Assembly: GCF_004210375.1 (NCBI RefSeq)
Contig: NC_134830.1
Location: 168,337,874-168,401,873 of the forward strand
Direction: 5' to 3'
DNA length: 64,000 nucleotides
Source: Tachypleus tridentatus
Taxonomy: Eukaryota > Arthropoda > Merostomata > Xiphosura > Limulidae
Shown: one piece after another, positions 12,163-27,100 of the stretch
Layout of the letters: every line of letters starts with the position of its first letter
Numbering within the stretch: the first letter of the stretch is position 1
Translations under genes and position numbers: made by a program
The notes under the pieces: generated by a model
Told to the model about the DNA's origin: nothing
The model's input: the letters and a program-made list of their open reading frames with translations, nothing else
Database searches by the model: none

Positions 12163-15100
12163 CATGTAAAAGAATATAATTTTTTCTTGTCTTCAACTTA
12201 ACTATTTGAGTTCTGCTATTGAATGATAGGCCTCTTGATAGAGCTGGGTGACTAGTAGAATTTATCAGTCAGTTAATTTTCAGTTGCAATAATTGTTTAT
12301 ATTCATCTAATTGATTATTCTCATGAGAGTTGTATTGTTATAATATTCAAATAGCTGTTTATCTACTTGCTAATTTTCATGACATAACAGAAAATGAGGA
12401 TTTGATCACAAAACCTCCACTTGGATAGAAAGTAAAAATTAGATTGCCAGTAGGTAATAAAATTGACTTTTGAAATCATCAGTGTATTGTGTGGTAGCAG
12501 GCACTTGGGCTAGTCATTGGAGCTTTGACTTTACTGACAGTTACACTAAAGTTAGATAAGATGGTGGTATGCAGTTGCAACTGGAGCACACAAGCCACTA
12601 ACTTAAGGAAATTTAATTACACTAATAAACAACTCTGATATTCTACAAAAATGTCAGTTTTATTTATTCTTTACTTACAAAAATACAACTTCCCTCATTA
12701 GATATTTGACTATTTGCTTTAGTAATTTCTCTACAATACTCATTAACTGTTATTATCAGCAACTTATTGATCAACATAATGATAATAATACTTGGATATA
12801 CCATTATTACCAGTTTCCTGTATGCAATTCACATTAATTCCTCAACTACATTAGTTGATTGAGAGAAATAGCAGTTTATCTTGGATCAAACTGAGGGGAG
12901 CTTGTCTGGTCTCATTGTAAGTTGAACAACTTCTGTATTTTGTCATGGAGAAAATGTGCTGAGGACTTTTTTAGTCCTAGATAACTTTCTTTAGCCCTGG
13001 AAATCTAATTTTTAGCTCCAAATAAGAGTTTGTAAATGATATTTCCTCGGTATTCTTATGATTTTCCAAGTAATGTGCATAGTTACCTGAAAGTAGTTCT
13101 GACACTTCAGTGATTTGTTTCTGGAAATCATTGCACTTTACAAGAACAAAGATTCCTTTCTTATTGGCTACAGTCATAATGACTGAATTGGCTACCATAT
13201 TATTTGTAACACTACATTGTTCTCTGGCTATCAGTTCTACATCAAAGTGCCAGTTATTGCTTTTAATATAAACTTTTCTGTTTTCTGTACTAACAGAGTA
13301 GCATCAATAGTTTATTGTCAAACTTGTGACTTTCCTTTAAAGATTTTCTCTCTACGTTTTGTGCTGGACATAAGATTTTATTTCTTTTAATTCTCAGTGC
13401 TAGCTGATTGCTCTTTGCCTAGTTCTTCTTTGCATTTCCTAACATAGGCAATCTCTCATATGCTATTCATATCCACACTCAGAAATTTCTATTATTGGTA
13501 ACTTCTTTTTTAGTTTTTTATTAGTTACCAAAGCAATTTCATAAAAATCCTTAATGTATTCAATTGTGTCATAACTGACAAAATCATGTAATATTTTGTA
13601 GGAGTGATAACATTTTTGTGTGATTTTAGAAATTCCAAGCAGCACTGGACCTTTACTACCAGCTCCTTTCCCTGTCCAGAACTGGACACACACTACTAGT
13701 CCAGGAGGAACACCTGGACCCTCGGGTAAGAATACACTTATTTCATTTAGTACGCAATGCTTTTGTAGCACTTGTGTGGACAGTTTTACACATAATTTGC
13801 AAAAGAAGAAAAGAAAGAATATTCATAAAAACTATATGAGAACCAACTTAATCCTGTAGATAAATACAAAATGTACAAAAAGTTTGGAACTACAGGGAAT
13901 TAACTGAAATTTAAAGAATTTGTTGCATTTGTTATCCTTGTGAATCTAAACCAGTGTGGTTTAATAGCAGGATAACTCGACTTTTAGTGCTTTGATAACA
14001 CCATAATTATCCAGTGTCTGAAAAGTTATAAATCACCTATGATTCCATACTTCTTGGACATGCTGCATATGTATGTGTAATCTGCTGCTCCAGAAAAGTA
14101 TAATTCATGCTCTGTTCAATCATTTAAATTTTATGGCATTTTTCAAAACGGTTTCTTTTTTAAGTGATCAATCCATGGGTGTTGGGACATGTCAAGATAG
14201 CATACAAGGCCTTTAAAACTAAGGCAAATATTAAAATCACAAAATGGGTAACATATTCTCAAGGGATGATAGGTTTTTAGCAGAAAGTTATTTTTTTTGA
14301 GATGGACAGAAAAATGTTTATAAAGATTCTACAACTTCAAGTGGGGTTTTGTTTACAGGCAAAACTTTCTGAAGCTGTTCAGAAATGGAAATATTAACTT
14401 TATCTTCATGAATTGTAAAGTATTAATTCTGAAATAATATTAAGGTAAAATTCTTTATATACAGCTAAAATTAATGTTTATGATTGCCTTAACTTTAAGG
14501 TAAGTTACTTTGTGTGTTGGATAGACAACATGAGAAAATAAAGGCATGAGAAAAACATTGCTTAACAGGCTTTAAAACTTAAACAAAAAATATTGTGTAT
14601 GAAGACCTTGTAATACTTACCAGTGAACTGCCAGATTTTCTTAACATACTAATTTTAAACTAACAGAATAAAAACTATAACAAACGCAAGATGGTTGTGA
14701 GGTCAGTTTGGGGGATTGAGCCAGTACTGAAAGAGTTCATTTCTGCACCTATTTGTGCATTGAATAATGGTTATTCATTTCTGGGAGAGAAGAAAAAAAA
14801 GGGGGTAGGCTCTTACCCCTCTAGTCTCCTCCTTTAAATTTGCACCTGTTTATACAACATTACAGAATAGTTATTAATTACTGAAAAATTGGTGGGGGAT
14901 CTATTCCCCCCAAACAAAACAACAACAAACAAACAAGGTAAACACAAAACAACAACATTGATTTGCATCTGCTTATACAACATGAAAGAAAATATCTGAA
15001 ACAAATAAGGGTGAGTGTGTGTTTGAATGTTTGGGTTCTGTAGACCCACTTCTCTTAGAGCTGTATGTACTTGTACAATATTAAAAATTAGAAATATAAT

Positions 15101-18100
15101 GCAAATTAAATTTAAAAACTTCAAATTTAAACTTTATTTAGCATATACATTGTCAGAAAGTTGGTGATGCCATGCATTGACTTTTCTGTAATCAGGGAAT
15201 TCAAAATTAAAAACAATGGCAGATAGTTTAGTAGGTTTTTCAATATCAAAGAACAAGCAGTGTCATTGGCAATGGGAATTGAACTTAAGACCTTCAAATT
15301 ATGAGTTGTCATCTTATGTCTAATGTAGTTTTGAACTTAACTACAAACAATCTTAATAGCAGTATTTTGATTACTTGGGTAGTTGGAATAATTGAAAATG
15401 GTAAATAATCAGACATCCTAATTTCAATTAATTTTAATTGTTTTTCATAAAATAATTGATCAATCAGTGTAATTTGTTGATAGGTAATTGATTGCATTGA
15501 TTAATCAATTAGCCACCCCTATTGGTCACTATGTTTGAAGACAACCATTGTTTTACTTTTAAGTCACAAGGAAATTTTTGAGTTATGATTAGGTTTGGAA
15601 TTAGTGTTTGTACATAACTTTAGGGTTATGGGAAACATTATTGTGATGTAACTACTTTTAAGAATACTATGAAAAGTGGTAATTATAGATTTATGATACA
15701 TGTTTAAATTTTCATTCATTGTAACTTTTCACGTCACTTGCTCTCTGTATAAACATGCATATATTTATTTTCAACCATCATAAAAGCATGCATATGAGTT
15801 ACAGCTGGAATAACCTTCTAAATTGCCCAGCGAAATTAGAAGCCAAAATTTAAGCTTTTTTGTACTAATTTAGTATTTTAAAGGTTTGAGTGATTCATAT
15901 TAATAAACATTGGAGTTGAAAGAAGTGACTCAAATGTTTTTATTGATTTTGAAATTAATAATTATTTTATTTTTGGTAATACGAGATGTTACAGTATATG
16001 CTGTGCCAGCTAACCTGTATTTTTAATTAATGGCTTGAATGATTTAATTAATGCAAATAGTATATTTATTTGCTTGTAACTGCATGATCCCCCCTTTCTT
16101 ATAGAACCTACTTCGGCTCGATCCTCACAGAACCCTTCCCCCATACCCATGCAGCGTATTGACTTCATGGAAGGGCAGTTTCCCTCTAACAGACCAAGTA
16201 GGTCCAGTTACCAGTTTTATTTGCATGTTTTGCAGTGGCTTTTTGTCAATAACTCTTCATCAGTAATACTGTAAAATTTATCTGTTTGTTGGTGAATTTG
16301 ATGTGTAAAGATGAAATTTTTAAAAAATATATTCAGTGTTATTAAGCATTATCTGTCTGTTATACAACTGTACTGCTTTATGTATAAAATAGTTTCCAGC
16401 TTGTCTGTTTGGTAAGAAAGTTATATTAAATCTTTGTTTGTAATTAATGTGATTTTGTTTTTCACATTTAATAGGTCCAGCTCCTTCAGCCACAAACCTA
16501 CAGGCTTTAGATCAAGGTACAGGAGAACATAGGCATAATGGTCCAGCTATGGTTTCAGGTCCTAACTCTCTACCACCACAGACTATTCCACCTTTATCTA
16601 CTAATCTGCGTGTTTCTCAACCACCAAAGCCACAATCTTCCCCTTTTAATTTCAAGCCTCCATCTGGTGGTGTAGGGCAGGCTCCAATTAGAACTAAATA
16701 TCCACAACAAGTAGGTTTTTTTTTATCTATGTTAACTTTTTACAATGGGTTTGTGTATATTACGCTATCTTATAACTAACATATAACCATGAAGAAGGTA
16801 TAAGTAATTCTAAAAGTACTTAATGTAGCTTGATGAAATTTGACAAACTTTTAGTAAATATTAAAATATTTTGTAGAAAAAATCAGTTTCAATTATTTTT
16901 CTAAGCATTTGTCCATAAATATATTGAATCAGTGAGCATGTTGACTGATGCATATGCGAAGTAATTTTTCATATTAAGATTAAAAATACCTTTCATCATA
17001 TAAGAATTTTCAAATATTGTATGTACAATCTTTAAAACATCCTAAATAATTAAGAGATGTTTATTAAAAAACTTCATATTTTACCTCTTTTTATTTTTTC
17101 TCTTAAACAGCAGGGATGGATTGGACTAACCTCTTGACCAATGAAACTAATTACCATTTTTTAAATAATAATAAAAGAGTAACTGTAGATTGTTAGATGA
17201 AACCAGTTGTTTATCCTAAATAGTGTAAAGCTTATATCAATATACATCTGTTTCTGCCTAATGTTACTGTTTATTAACCTTTAAATCATAAGTAATGAAT
17301 AATCCTGCTAAAAAGTTGTAACTTGTTCAGCAGATATGCAGTTTGTGTAACCATGTTGTATGCATGAGCTGCTTACAAGTGTATCATATGAAGTACATTT
17401 ATTATTTTTATCATTTTACCTAGTACAACCTTGTTTAACCTATTAAGTTTCTACTTTTCATGCTTGTTACTTTAATAAAGAATACTCTTGAAAAATAAAA
17501 GGACTTACATGGGTTTTCAGTCTGTTTTTCTCTATTACTGATACTACTGCACTAGACAATATTTAATTGAATAATGCACCTAAGAAGTTAAAATAATAAT
17601 AAACAGAAACAATGTCATATAACTATCATTTTTCTGACTTTCTAACCATGTCATAAGAACTTCTAAAAATTCAGATTACCTTGTTGATGTAATAAAATTT
17701 GAAACTGAATGATAAATGATACACCATGTAGAAAATGTCATAAAATGTCATTTGATAGATTAAAACTTTCTTTTTATTGGTTATAAATGATAAATCTTAA
17801 AATGTCAGACAACTTTTGACATATTTGTGAGGGAGAGGACACGACAGATAGGTGTGACAAGTGTGACTGTTTTTCAGTTTGTGGCTTTATAAACAAATGA
17901 GATGGAAGCTTTAAAAAGTATTCTTTGCTTAATATTTGTGTTATAATAAGTAATTTACATTAAATTTCATACTTCTCTTGGGAATGGTAAATAAATTAGA
18001 GAAGAGTGAAGACTTATAGCAAATGTTGCAATTTTCATATGAGTGGGAATTAAGGATTTTTAAAATACTTTCTCATAAAATTAAGAATATCAAACTTTAT

Positions 18101-21100
18101 AATATTAATATATAGTTTATTAACTACATTATGATGTCAATTTTATTCATTTACCTTCATAATAAAGAAATTAATTAAATTTTGAATAGAAATCTGTAAA
18201 ATATTGTGACATGTGCACTTTAACCAAAAGGATATCTTTCACTACTTCATCCGTACTGATGTTAAACTTGGAGAATTTATTGTTTATCCATTCTTTTTTT
18301 TAAATACTTGTCACACTGGTGTTTTCAGTTGAGTGAATAAAAATAGGTTGTAACATAAAAGGGATAGTAAAAAAAATTTAACTACCATGAAAGGTTTTCT
18401 TCTTTTCCAGCTTAAGTATAATCAAATTTCACAACCAACTAGTCAGTTTATAAGACAACCACCACCTCAGGCAAACAGCACTGGTCCAACCCAACAGTAT
18501 TTCTCACCTCAGCTTCCTGAAGGGCCTGTTGGGGGAATTGTAGGGGGTTATGATCCCCATCTTCATGCTCAAATGAGTGGAATGAGCCTTCGTGATAATT
18601 TTTCTCAACTGTGGGTTCGTATAAAGGTTTTGTTTTTCATATTGAATATAGAAAATAAATTTAGACACTTATAAAAAAAAAAATATTTTGTTGAAACTAA
18701 AAAAAATATTAAGTCAGTGTCAGTATATACTGTACAGTAGTGTTTTTATGATATAAAATAATATTGATATGGCAGCTGTTTAATATGAAATATTGAAGTT
18801 ATCCATATAATATGAAGTTGTATTTTGTGACACAAATGTATGTTAAAGCAGTAATAAAATTAAGTGTGAAAATAGGTATTTAAAGATGAAAACAGTTTCA
18901 TGTTGTAGTCAAAGAAATGCAACTTGAAGTGCTTGTCAGATGATTCCTAGTGTGAAGTGAAATTTACGAAACATTTGCATTTGGATATAATGTGATGTTA
19001 ACATAGCATTGAAGTGTTTCTGGTTTGAATTTTCAGAGGCAGACATTGCCTGAAAAATTTAGTGTTCAGGGAGGACTATCTGTCATCTTGTTTGTCTTGG
19101 ACCAACTACCAATATTAATTGTACATGTTGTAGTAATGCATTGTAAACTGAGATAATGTATGGTAGATTAATAATTTATTACATGTATTATAATGTAATT
19201 GGCTTATTGAAGACTTATAAAAATAATTTCTCATTTTCAGTTTGTTTATTAGAAATTTACCTGACATCTAAGCACAAATTTATCATTTTTCTTGGTTTCA
19301 TAACATTTTGTTATATAAAGAACAATACTGCATATAGTTCTGCCTGAGCTAGAAATGCCAATGTGAAGCAAATTTTAGGTGTGACATGCACAATACTTTG
19401 GTTAAATAGACTTGCAAGTTTTAAAGCATTGAATGAATGTAATCACAGGAAATGTGTATGTGTTGTGCTTATATTGTGCAGTGTTTATTCAGTTAGCTTT
19501 ATAAGATGGATAGGATGCATGCATTTGTTATATTTTCTCTGCCAGTCAACTGAATATACATGAAAAAGAGGTGCCTATTCTGCTTGTGGTCTTAAACATC
19601 ACTTCTACAGTTTCATGTAATAAAAATTAAAATGTCTGTCAAATTCACTCCATTTATGTGATTGTTTATCAAGTTGAACTGGCTAAGTTTTTCTACTAAG
19701 CTTGGTCAAAATTAGTTATTCACCAAAACTTTTGACATAAAACAAGAGAGCCTGGCATCAATTTTATAATCAGTGTTTATTAACTCACTGAATGCAGGTT
19801 TTGTCAAAGGGATCATGACTGTATGGGAGATGTAATGTGAACTATAGTTCTGAGATTGTGTTTATGAAATGTGTCAATCTTTTAGTAAAAAGGTGTTGTG
19901 TACACACAAACAAAACAAAAAGTTGTGTTATTTGTCCATGGATTGTTGATTTCAATCTGACTCAGACTTTTATCAACTACAGACAGTGCTCTAAGACACA
20001 AACAGAACACATAAATCAGAGTGCAAGGTGATCTTCCTTTTCAAATAATGTATATACTTATTTTGGTTGTGCAATTTGCATTTACACAACTTCTAAAATC
20101 TCCAAAGTGGATGTCTGTAGTTTTTGTGTGTCCCCATAATATCTAATGACATTTATCACAAAATGTTGCAAAATCAACAGTGTAAAGTTGTGAATATTTG
20201 ATAACTGACTTTAATTTTGCAACACCATGTTAAATGGTGCTGTATATAAAAGGTCATGGAATGAACACTCGGTCCCAAACTTGTGGAAAAATTATAAAAC
20301 ATTTTTTTTGTCAGAAAAACAACATTTATTTTACTTAAAGATAACTGCATGTCATATGTCACACACTTATTTTAGAAAATACAATTATGTAGGCACTATG
20401 AAACTTTGTAGAATGGATGGAAACTGCCTGTTGCAGAGACACAAGTGTAGAGAATGACATGAAGATGAAAGGCAGAAGACTTTGGAAACATGGTCCTGTA
20501 CACTTGTGTCTCTACAACAGGCAGTTGCTGTCCATTCTACACAGTTTTATCATGAATACTGTCCCTAAACAATCTATCAAAGAATATGTAGGCATTAATT
20601 ACTATTCTCTGTTTTTCTTATTTTTAGCTTTCTATTCAAAGCTTTACCTAAGATATCTGGCTGTGCTATATTCAAGTGTTCAGTATTTAATGACATCAAC
20701 CAACTGACATTTACTACTGAAATCTTTCTCTTAGCCAATGACATTGAAAGTTGTTATAAATTATATTTTAAAATTATGCATAACACCAATGAGATACGAG
20801 TTAAATTTATCCATATCTTTAAACCAGTTTTGCTTTCATTTTAAACAATGAATAAGCACTTGTGAATAACGGCACTAATCAAATGGACTGAAACTGGTTA
20901 TGAAGTAACATTTAATATAGACTTGTAGAAAATATTGTTTTCTGGGCAAAGACTGCCCAGTTATAAGGTACATACCTTTGGGAAATACATGAAGATGAGA
21001 GTAAATCATGGTTCCCAAAAATAAAATATTTTAGGTTTTCAGTTTTAAAACTTTTTAACATTCAGAGCAAATAATTTTATCTTCATTTTTGATACTGATA

Positions 21101-24100
21101 TTTTTTCCTTCAATTAAACACATCCATAAGATATAAATTTGACTATCAAATATGGTACTAGATATTTGTAGTTAAGAACACCCCTGCACACATTTACTAA
21201 TTTTTTTTCAGGTTTTGACCAAAAGTAATCACTAGCTTCAATATTTAAACTATACTATATAAATATATCTACATTTTTACCTTGAAAAGCAAGAGAATCA
21301 CTTAATTTATAGTACATTTACTAATATGCACTGATTTAAAATTTAATCAGTGCAAAAATTCAGCCTATTCTCTGTTATTATAGAGAAGTAAATGTTATGT
21401 GTATTATCTGTTTGTGCTTTAACACAAATTCTGTTCCACAAATGTTTCAACCTTTAATTATAAGATATCATTTATTATTGCAACCAGAATAGCTTTAATT
21501 GCTTCACATTTTTAGACTGGTATGCCTTGTGGAAGGTAAGAGGTTTAATTTGTGCAGATTTTCTTACTGCCAGATGTTTTAATTTTTTTTGACGCAACTG
21601 TAGCTGGCTGAACATCTTGTGCATATCTTGATAAATTTTATCCGAATACAAATAGATCAATAATAGAGACAAAAATGTCATACAGTGTGGTGAACTGAAA
21701 TGTTTACTATAAGAAGAAATTTTACGATGCAAACATAGTTCAATGTACTCTGCAAAACTGGTTTTCTTAATATGTTAAACACTTATCATGTATACAGAAA
21801 ATTCAGAAATATTGAAAAGCAAAAATTTGACTGTTTAATTTTATTTTAAAATAAAATATGAAAATCTCTGAATTTTAATTATACTCAGCTGATGTTTATT
21901 AGTTATGTCATACTTCCAGAAGTAATTTATTTTCTATATAGTTTTACAGTACATTTTATTATTAAGAATGTATTTCATTTTGCTGAAAGATGTGCAGTAA
22001 AAAGTATAATTTTACGTCATTTGTTCTTAATGTTTTCAGGGAAATGAAAACGTCAATTTGCTCCAAGATAGAAATATACTACCCCCTGTTCCATTGAAAC
22101 CACCAAAAATAGTGTCACCCCATGACAGACCAGCTTGTAATCCAGAGTAAGTGCTCAGAAAGTATAGGATGCTCTACAGCTACAAAAATAACTTTTTATT
22201 AATGTGAAGTGGAAAGAGTATTGGCTGCTTTAGGAATTAATGCAATTTTCCAAATATGTATTTACATATTACCATCTTTATCATTTGTTTTAGACTAATT
22301 TTATTAGCTCTGGTACATTCTATTACACTAACCAACTTAAAATTTGTAATATAAACTAAAATTAAGGATGGAGTTATGGATTTATTTTGTACTTGTCCAT
22401 CAGATTTTGATGTAACACTTACAACAAAAATAGATTTTACTTAATAGAATCATAGGTTTTCTCAGAGATAGAACTTTACACCTTTATTTCTATTTTTTTT
22501 CAAATTATAATAAATACCAAACTAAGTATAATTATTTTAAACTCTGTAGAAATTCTTGTAATTTTGATATCTTTATGATAACCTCATAAAATTGGTAATT
22601 AAGTAAGATATCCTAAAGTAAAACAGTGTAAAACTTTTTCACTGGTGTGAATAATTTGGAGTTTTGATGTTTTATCATTGCATTTATTTTAATCTATAGC
22701 CAAAATCTATTACCAAGGTATTTGCTAAGAGTTATTTTGGACAGAGTTATGTGTAGTCTTCATAATGTTTCTTCATAATTCAGAATTATGTTTGTTTTCT
22801 TGGAGACTTACAGCTGATATCACAGTTATGTTTTTAAATAGTTTATATTCTAACAGCATTTTCAGATGTACTCTCACAAAAATTCCAGAAACTAATGCAC
22901 TTCTTCAAAAATCTCGATTACCTTTTGGAATCCTCATTCATCCTTTCAGAGACCTTAATGTAAGTGATAAATACATGTATGTATTCAATCTTCATAGTAA
23001 AACAGCAGTTAAAAAATTTTATACTGACTTATTTTGACAAAACATATAAGTGGAACAAATTTGGTCAAGTTTAATAATTTCAATAATTTGGTCAGTTTTC
23101 AGTGACCACTTTCATGTTTTGTTGTTATATCTTTGTTTATTAGTAAACTTTAATTTCTTTTTTTCATTTCTATTTAAAACCATGTTCTTCATTGTTTTGT
23201 TCTCTATGCATGGATTGAATGGTTTGGCTTTTATATTTCTATAATAGTGCAAGGGTTGATGTATGTCCCCAGTTACAGCATTAATATGTTTAAGTCTGGC
23301 ATAGGCGGTTTTCTTTGGCTGTGTTGAAAATAAACATGAAAGTGGAAGAGTTGTTTATTAGTGATATAAGCTCATTTTTCTTGTTGCTATAATTACTTAT
23401 ACCTTTTGTGTTTTTAATCCAAGTACTGTTGTGTTTAAATACAGAGTGCCTTATTCTCAGACTTTTGTAATTGAGATTGCCATTTAGATTAGATTCACTT
23501 TTGGTCTTTGCTGCATGTTTTCCATCTTGTGTACTGTTTTCTCATTGAAAACTACTGTTTTTACTCAATTTCTTGTATTTTGAATATTCAGTAAAGGTTC
23601 AACTTTATTTATGGAGATATCTATATGATTAGAAGTTTTCTCTCTAATCTTGGTCTTTTATTAATACAATTTATATGCATTCATGTTCACTGTGAATAAA
23701 CCTCCTAGGGAAGTTTAAGTTTGTGCAAGTGAAACATGAACATTTGTGTATGACAACCTTTGAGGGGTCGTGGGTTTGAATCCCTGTCACACCAAATATA
23801 GGGGCATTATAATGTGACGATCAATCCCCCTGCTTAAAAGAGTTGATGGTGGGTGGTGATAACTAGCTGCCTTCGCTCTAACTTTGCATTGCTAAATTAG
23901 GGATGGCTAGTGTAGATAGCCCTTGTGTAGCTTTATGCGAAATAAAAAAACAAACAACCCAGTTATATAAAAACCCTTTTTTATATTTTGATTTAGTTGT
24001 ATATCTATAGGGACTATTTAGTTAGATTTTTATATATATTTACTTTGATATGGTGACTATAATACTATTAATCATTTTCCTTATATTATGAAAGTTGGAC

Positions 24101-27100
24101 TTTAAGAATTATTTTACATGAATATGTTTCACATGGATTGTATTAGGCTAATTGTTTTATCTACTGCTTATATCATCATATCTTCTGCTACTGCAAGTAT
24201 TTTATCCTTGAATCCTTTTCGAGTGTTCCAGATTATGTGTACAAGTCAGGTGTCCAAAAGGTGTTACTGAGCATTTACTATTTTCAGTTGCTACCCCTTT
24301 GGTTATAGGTCAGTACAGCTGTTACCAGCTTTACTGAGGTAGATCTGATTTTGGGAAAAGTTTCATTAAGATATATCAGAAAATTCTGTTTGCAAGTACT
24401 TTATTTTCATAGCAGAAAAGTCGATGAGAATTTGTGCAAACTAATTTTAACTTTTTGTTTAACAGCAACTATCAGTGATTCAGTGTGGTAGCATAGTTCG
24501 GTGTAGATCATGTCGCACATATATCAATCCATACGTATCTTTCGTTGATCAGCGAAAATGGAAATGTAATCTCTGCTTTCGAGTAAATGATTGTGAGTAT
24601 CAGTTTTAAAGCATAGGAAATTTGTATTGAGCCCTACATTTAATTACATAATACATTTTAATTCAGTTTAGTTTCTTTTTTTAATTACTGTGGTATATCA
24701 GGTTTTTTTTTTCTTTCAGGAAACTAATATTTTTGTTTGAAAATGTAGTATAAGTTAACTGGTTTTAAATTGTGCATCAATAAGTAAACTGTTTCTCTAC
24801 CATTTATTAAATGTTTGTACTCAAAGTAAACCAGCAAGCAAGTTTGTAACAAATTTTTGTTTTGCAATCATAAAGTTTTTTAAATTATTTTTTTTTCTGT
24901 TATTTTTCTCATTCATTAATAAAAGAAAAGTTGATGGTTTTCTAGTAGCTTAGATTTATATGTAAAGAGGAAAACTCTGAACAATATGAAAACATTTTGT
25001 ATGTGTAAGTAATGAAACACTTGAAATAAGCATATTTAAGACTAGTTGCAATTAAGTTCACAGAAAAAAATTTTAGTTTAGGTATAACTATGTTATTATA
25101 TGAAGATTTTGATACTTCTGGCTTACTTATTTAATATTTTCAAAGTATAAGTGCATGGTATAAATCTGTAGGTCAGCTTGTGTGTGATAAAATTTAGATT
25201 ACAAATGCTGCTTTTCTGGATTCTTCTTTAACCTACTAACATGGGCTAAGTGGGATTCAGAAAACTATGAGAGTATAATTATATTATTATTTTTGATAAT
25301 TTATGCATATATTTACAAACTTTTGCAGGTTATTATTAAACATAAAGCTTTTGTGAACAAAGTGTAAATTTTTTTTATTAAGTTTCAAAATTTCTTAATG
25401 TTTATATCATGTCTTTTTATTTTTGAATGTTGAATATCCAACATACAAAGCAGTTTTGATTTTAAGATTCAAAATACTTTTATGCATCAGAAAAAATTTC
25501 AAGTTGCACAGGCAGGATCTTTACATCCTCCATATAGTTATGAAATGTTTTTAGAAAAAATAAACACTATCTATAATCTGTTATTTTACGATTGTATCTT
25601 TGTATGGGTTGGGTCAATTTGACCAATTCGTGACCACCATATGAAAATTAGGAAATAAACATAAATTATGCTTTTTTGGTTCTTGAATGATTATAGATTA
25701 TAGCACAAACACAAGTGTTTCATCAAATATATCATAACAGTATAAATTTTTATGGATTGATTGTTTTTATTGACTTTCTGCCATTTCTGGCAAACAATTT
25801 CAAAATTGCAGTGATATGGAATATGTCCACTCATGTAATTGTACTCCAGAGTATGAAACTCACCTTTATGAAATGACCTCTCTTGACCATGTTTTAGTGA
25901 AATAGTTTTTTTGTAAAATATATTTAAATTTCAGTTATAATACACATTACTATTTAAAAGTAAATTCTTAAACTTATTTTCTTAACGTATGAAACAGTAA
26001 ATAAAGAAGTATAGCAAACAATTTGAAACAGTAAATAAAGAAGTATAGCAAACAATTACCTTTTCTAATTACAAACTTTGCACTTATTTGCTGCTTGTAG
26101 TAGGCTGTTAAGATTGATCAAATTTCACACAGAGAATGGGAAACAAAATAATTTGTTAGAATTTATGTATTTTCATTTTGAAATACTCAAAGATTGTAAA
26201 TTACTATCTATACAATGGAATTCCATTATAATTTTCAAGCTCAGTCAATAAGCTGTATTTGGATTTAAAAAATAACACGAAATTTCAGGCTTGCTAAAGT
26301 TTTACCACTTGGATTCTAACATTAAAAGAATTAGCTCCCCAGATATTTCAGATTGTCTGAGAAAACCATTAGGGAGACATTCTGGGCTTTTGATTGGTTA
26401 CTCACATGTTATAGACAGAAGTAGATGTACATTCCTAATTGAGTTTTTTAATTTGTAAAAAATTAGAAATTTTGTATTTGGACATAAACATGTAATTTCA
26501 ACCAATGGTGGCTTCAACCTGCAACGTGACATAGAAAAACCTGTATTTAGGTTTTCATTTTTAATATTGACCTTTAAATTAAGAAATTATCTAATGGATG
26601 ATACTAAAATTTGAATTATAATTCACAACTTGATACCAAACTTATCAACATAAATTCTTAAAATTGCAGTTTAATAATTTTGAATGCAAGTCAACAATGT
26701 GATATGGCCTTTGACCCATGACCTGTAGTGATAGGGTTATATCTTATGTTATTAATTTGAAATCATAGGTTTTGAAATAGCTCTTCATTCAGTTTCCAAC
26801 ATTGTAAGCTGAGCTGAATGTAGTAGCATCAACATTTTATTAGAAATTAATCTTTTGATATTAAACACAGATTTGATGAAGCAATAGATAAGTAAAAGTC
26901 AAATATTCATGATGAAAAATAGCATGATCTGCAGGTGTTTCTGTGTTTTCCTTTTATTAGTTCTTTCATATGTCTTACCATAGATGTGTAACAATGGTAT
27001 TTGAGATTAGTTTTTGTCCACCATAAGTTACTGCAAATAGGTTGTATTTTCAAACACTTTTTTTACAGTTTTTCACAAATAGTAGTCTTGCATTTCTTTT

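Noticed and set aside
13463..13771. Open frame of 102 codons on the - strand
   Set aside because: It is the antisense shadow of SEC24 exon 2 and its flanks.
17109..17140. Possible extra SEC24 exon after AAACAGCAG
   Set aside because: In the required phase it reads GWIGLTS and then stops. No family equivalent exists, and exons 4 and 5 join in phase 0 without it.
20408..20540. microRNA precursor
   Set aside because: The arms and loop are long for a typical animal precursor and there is no evidence of a processed arm; kept only as a hairpin.
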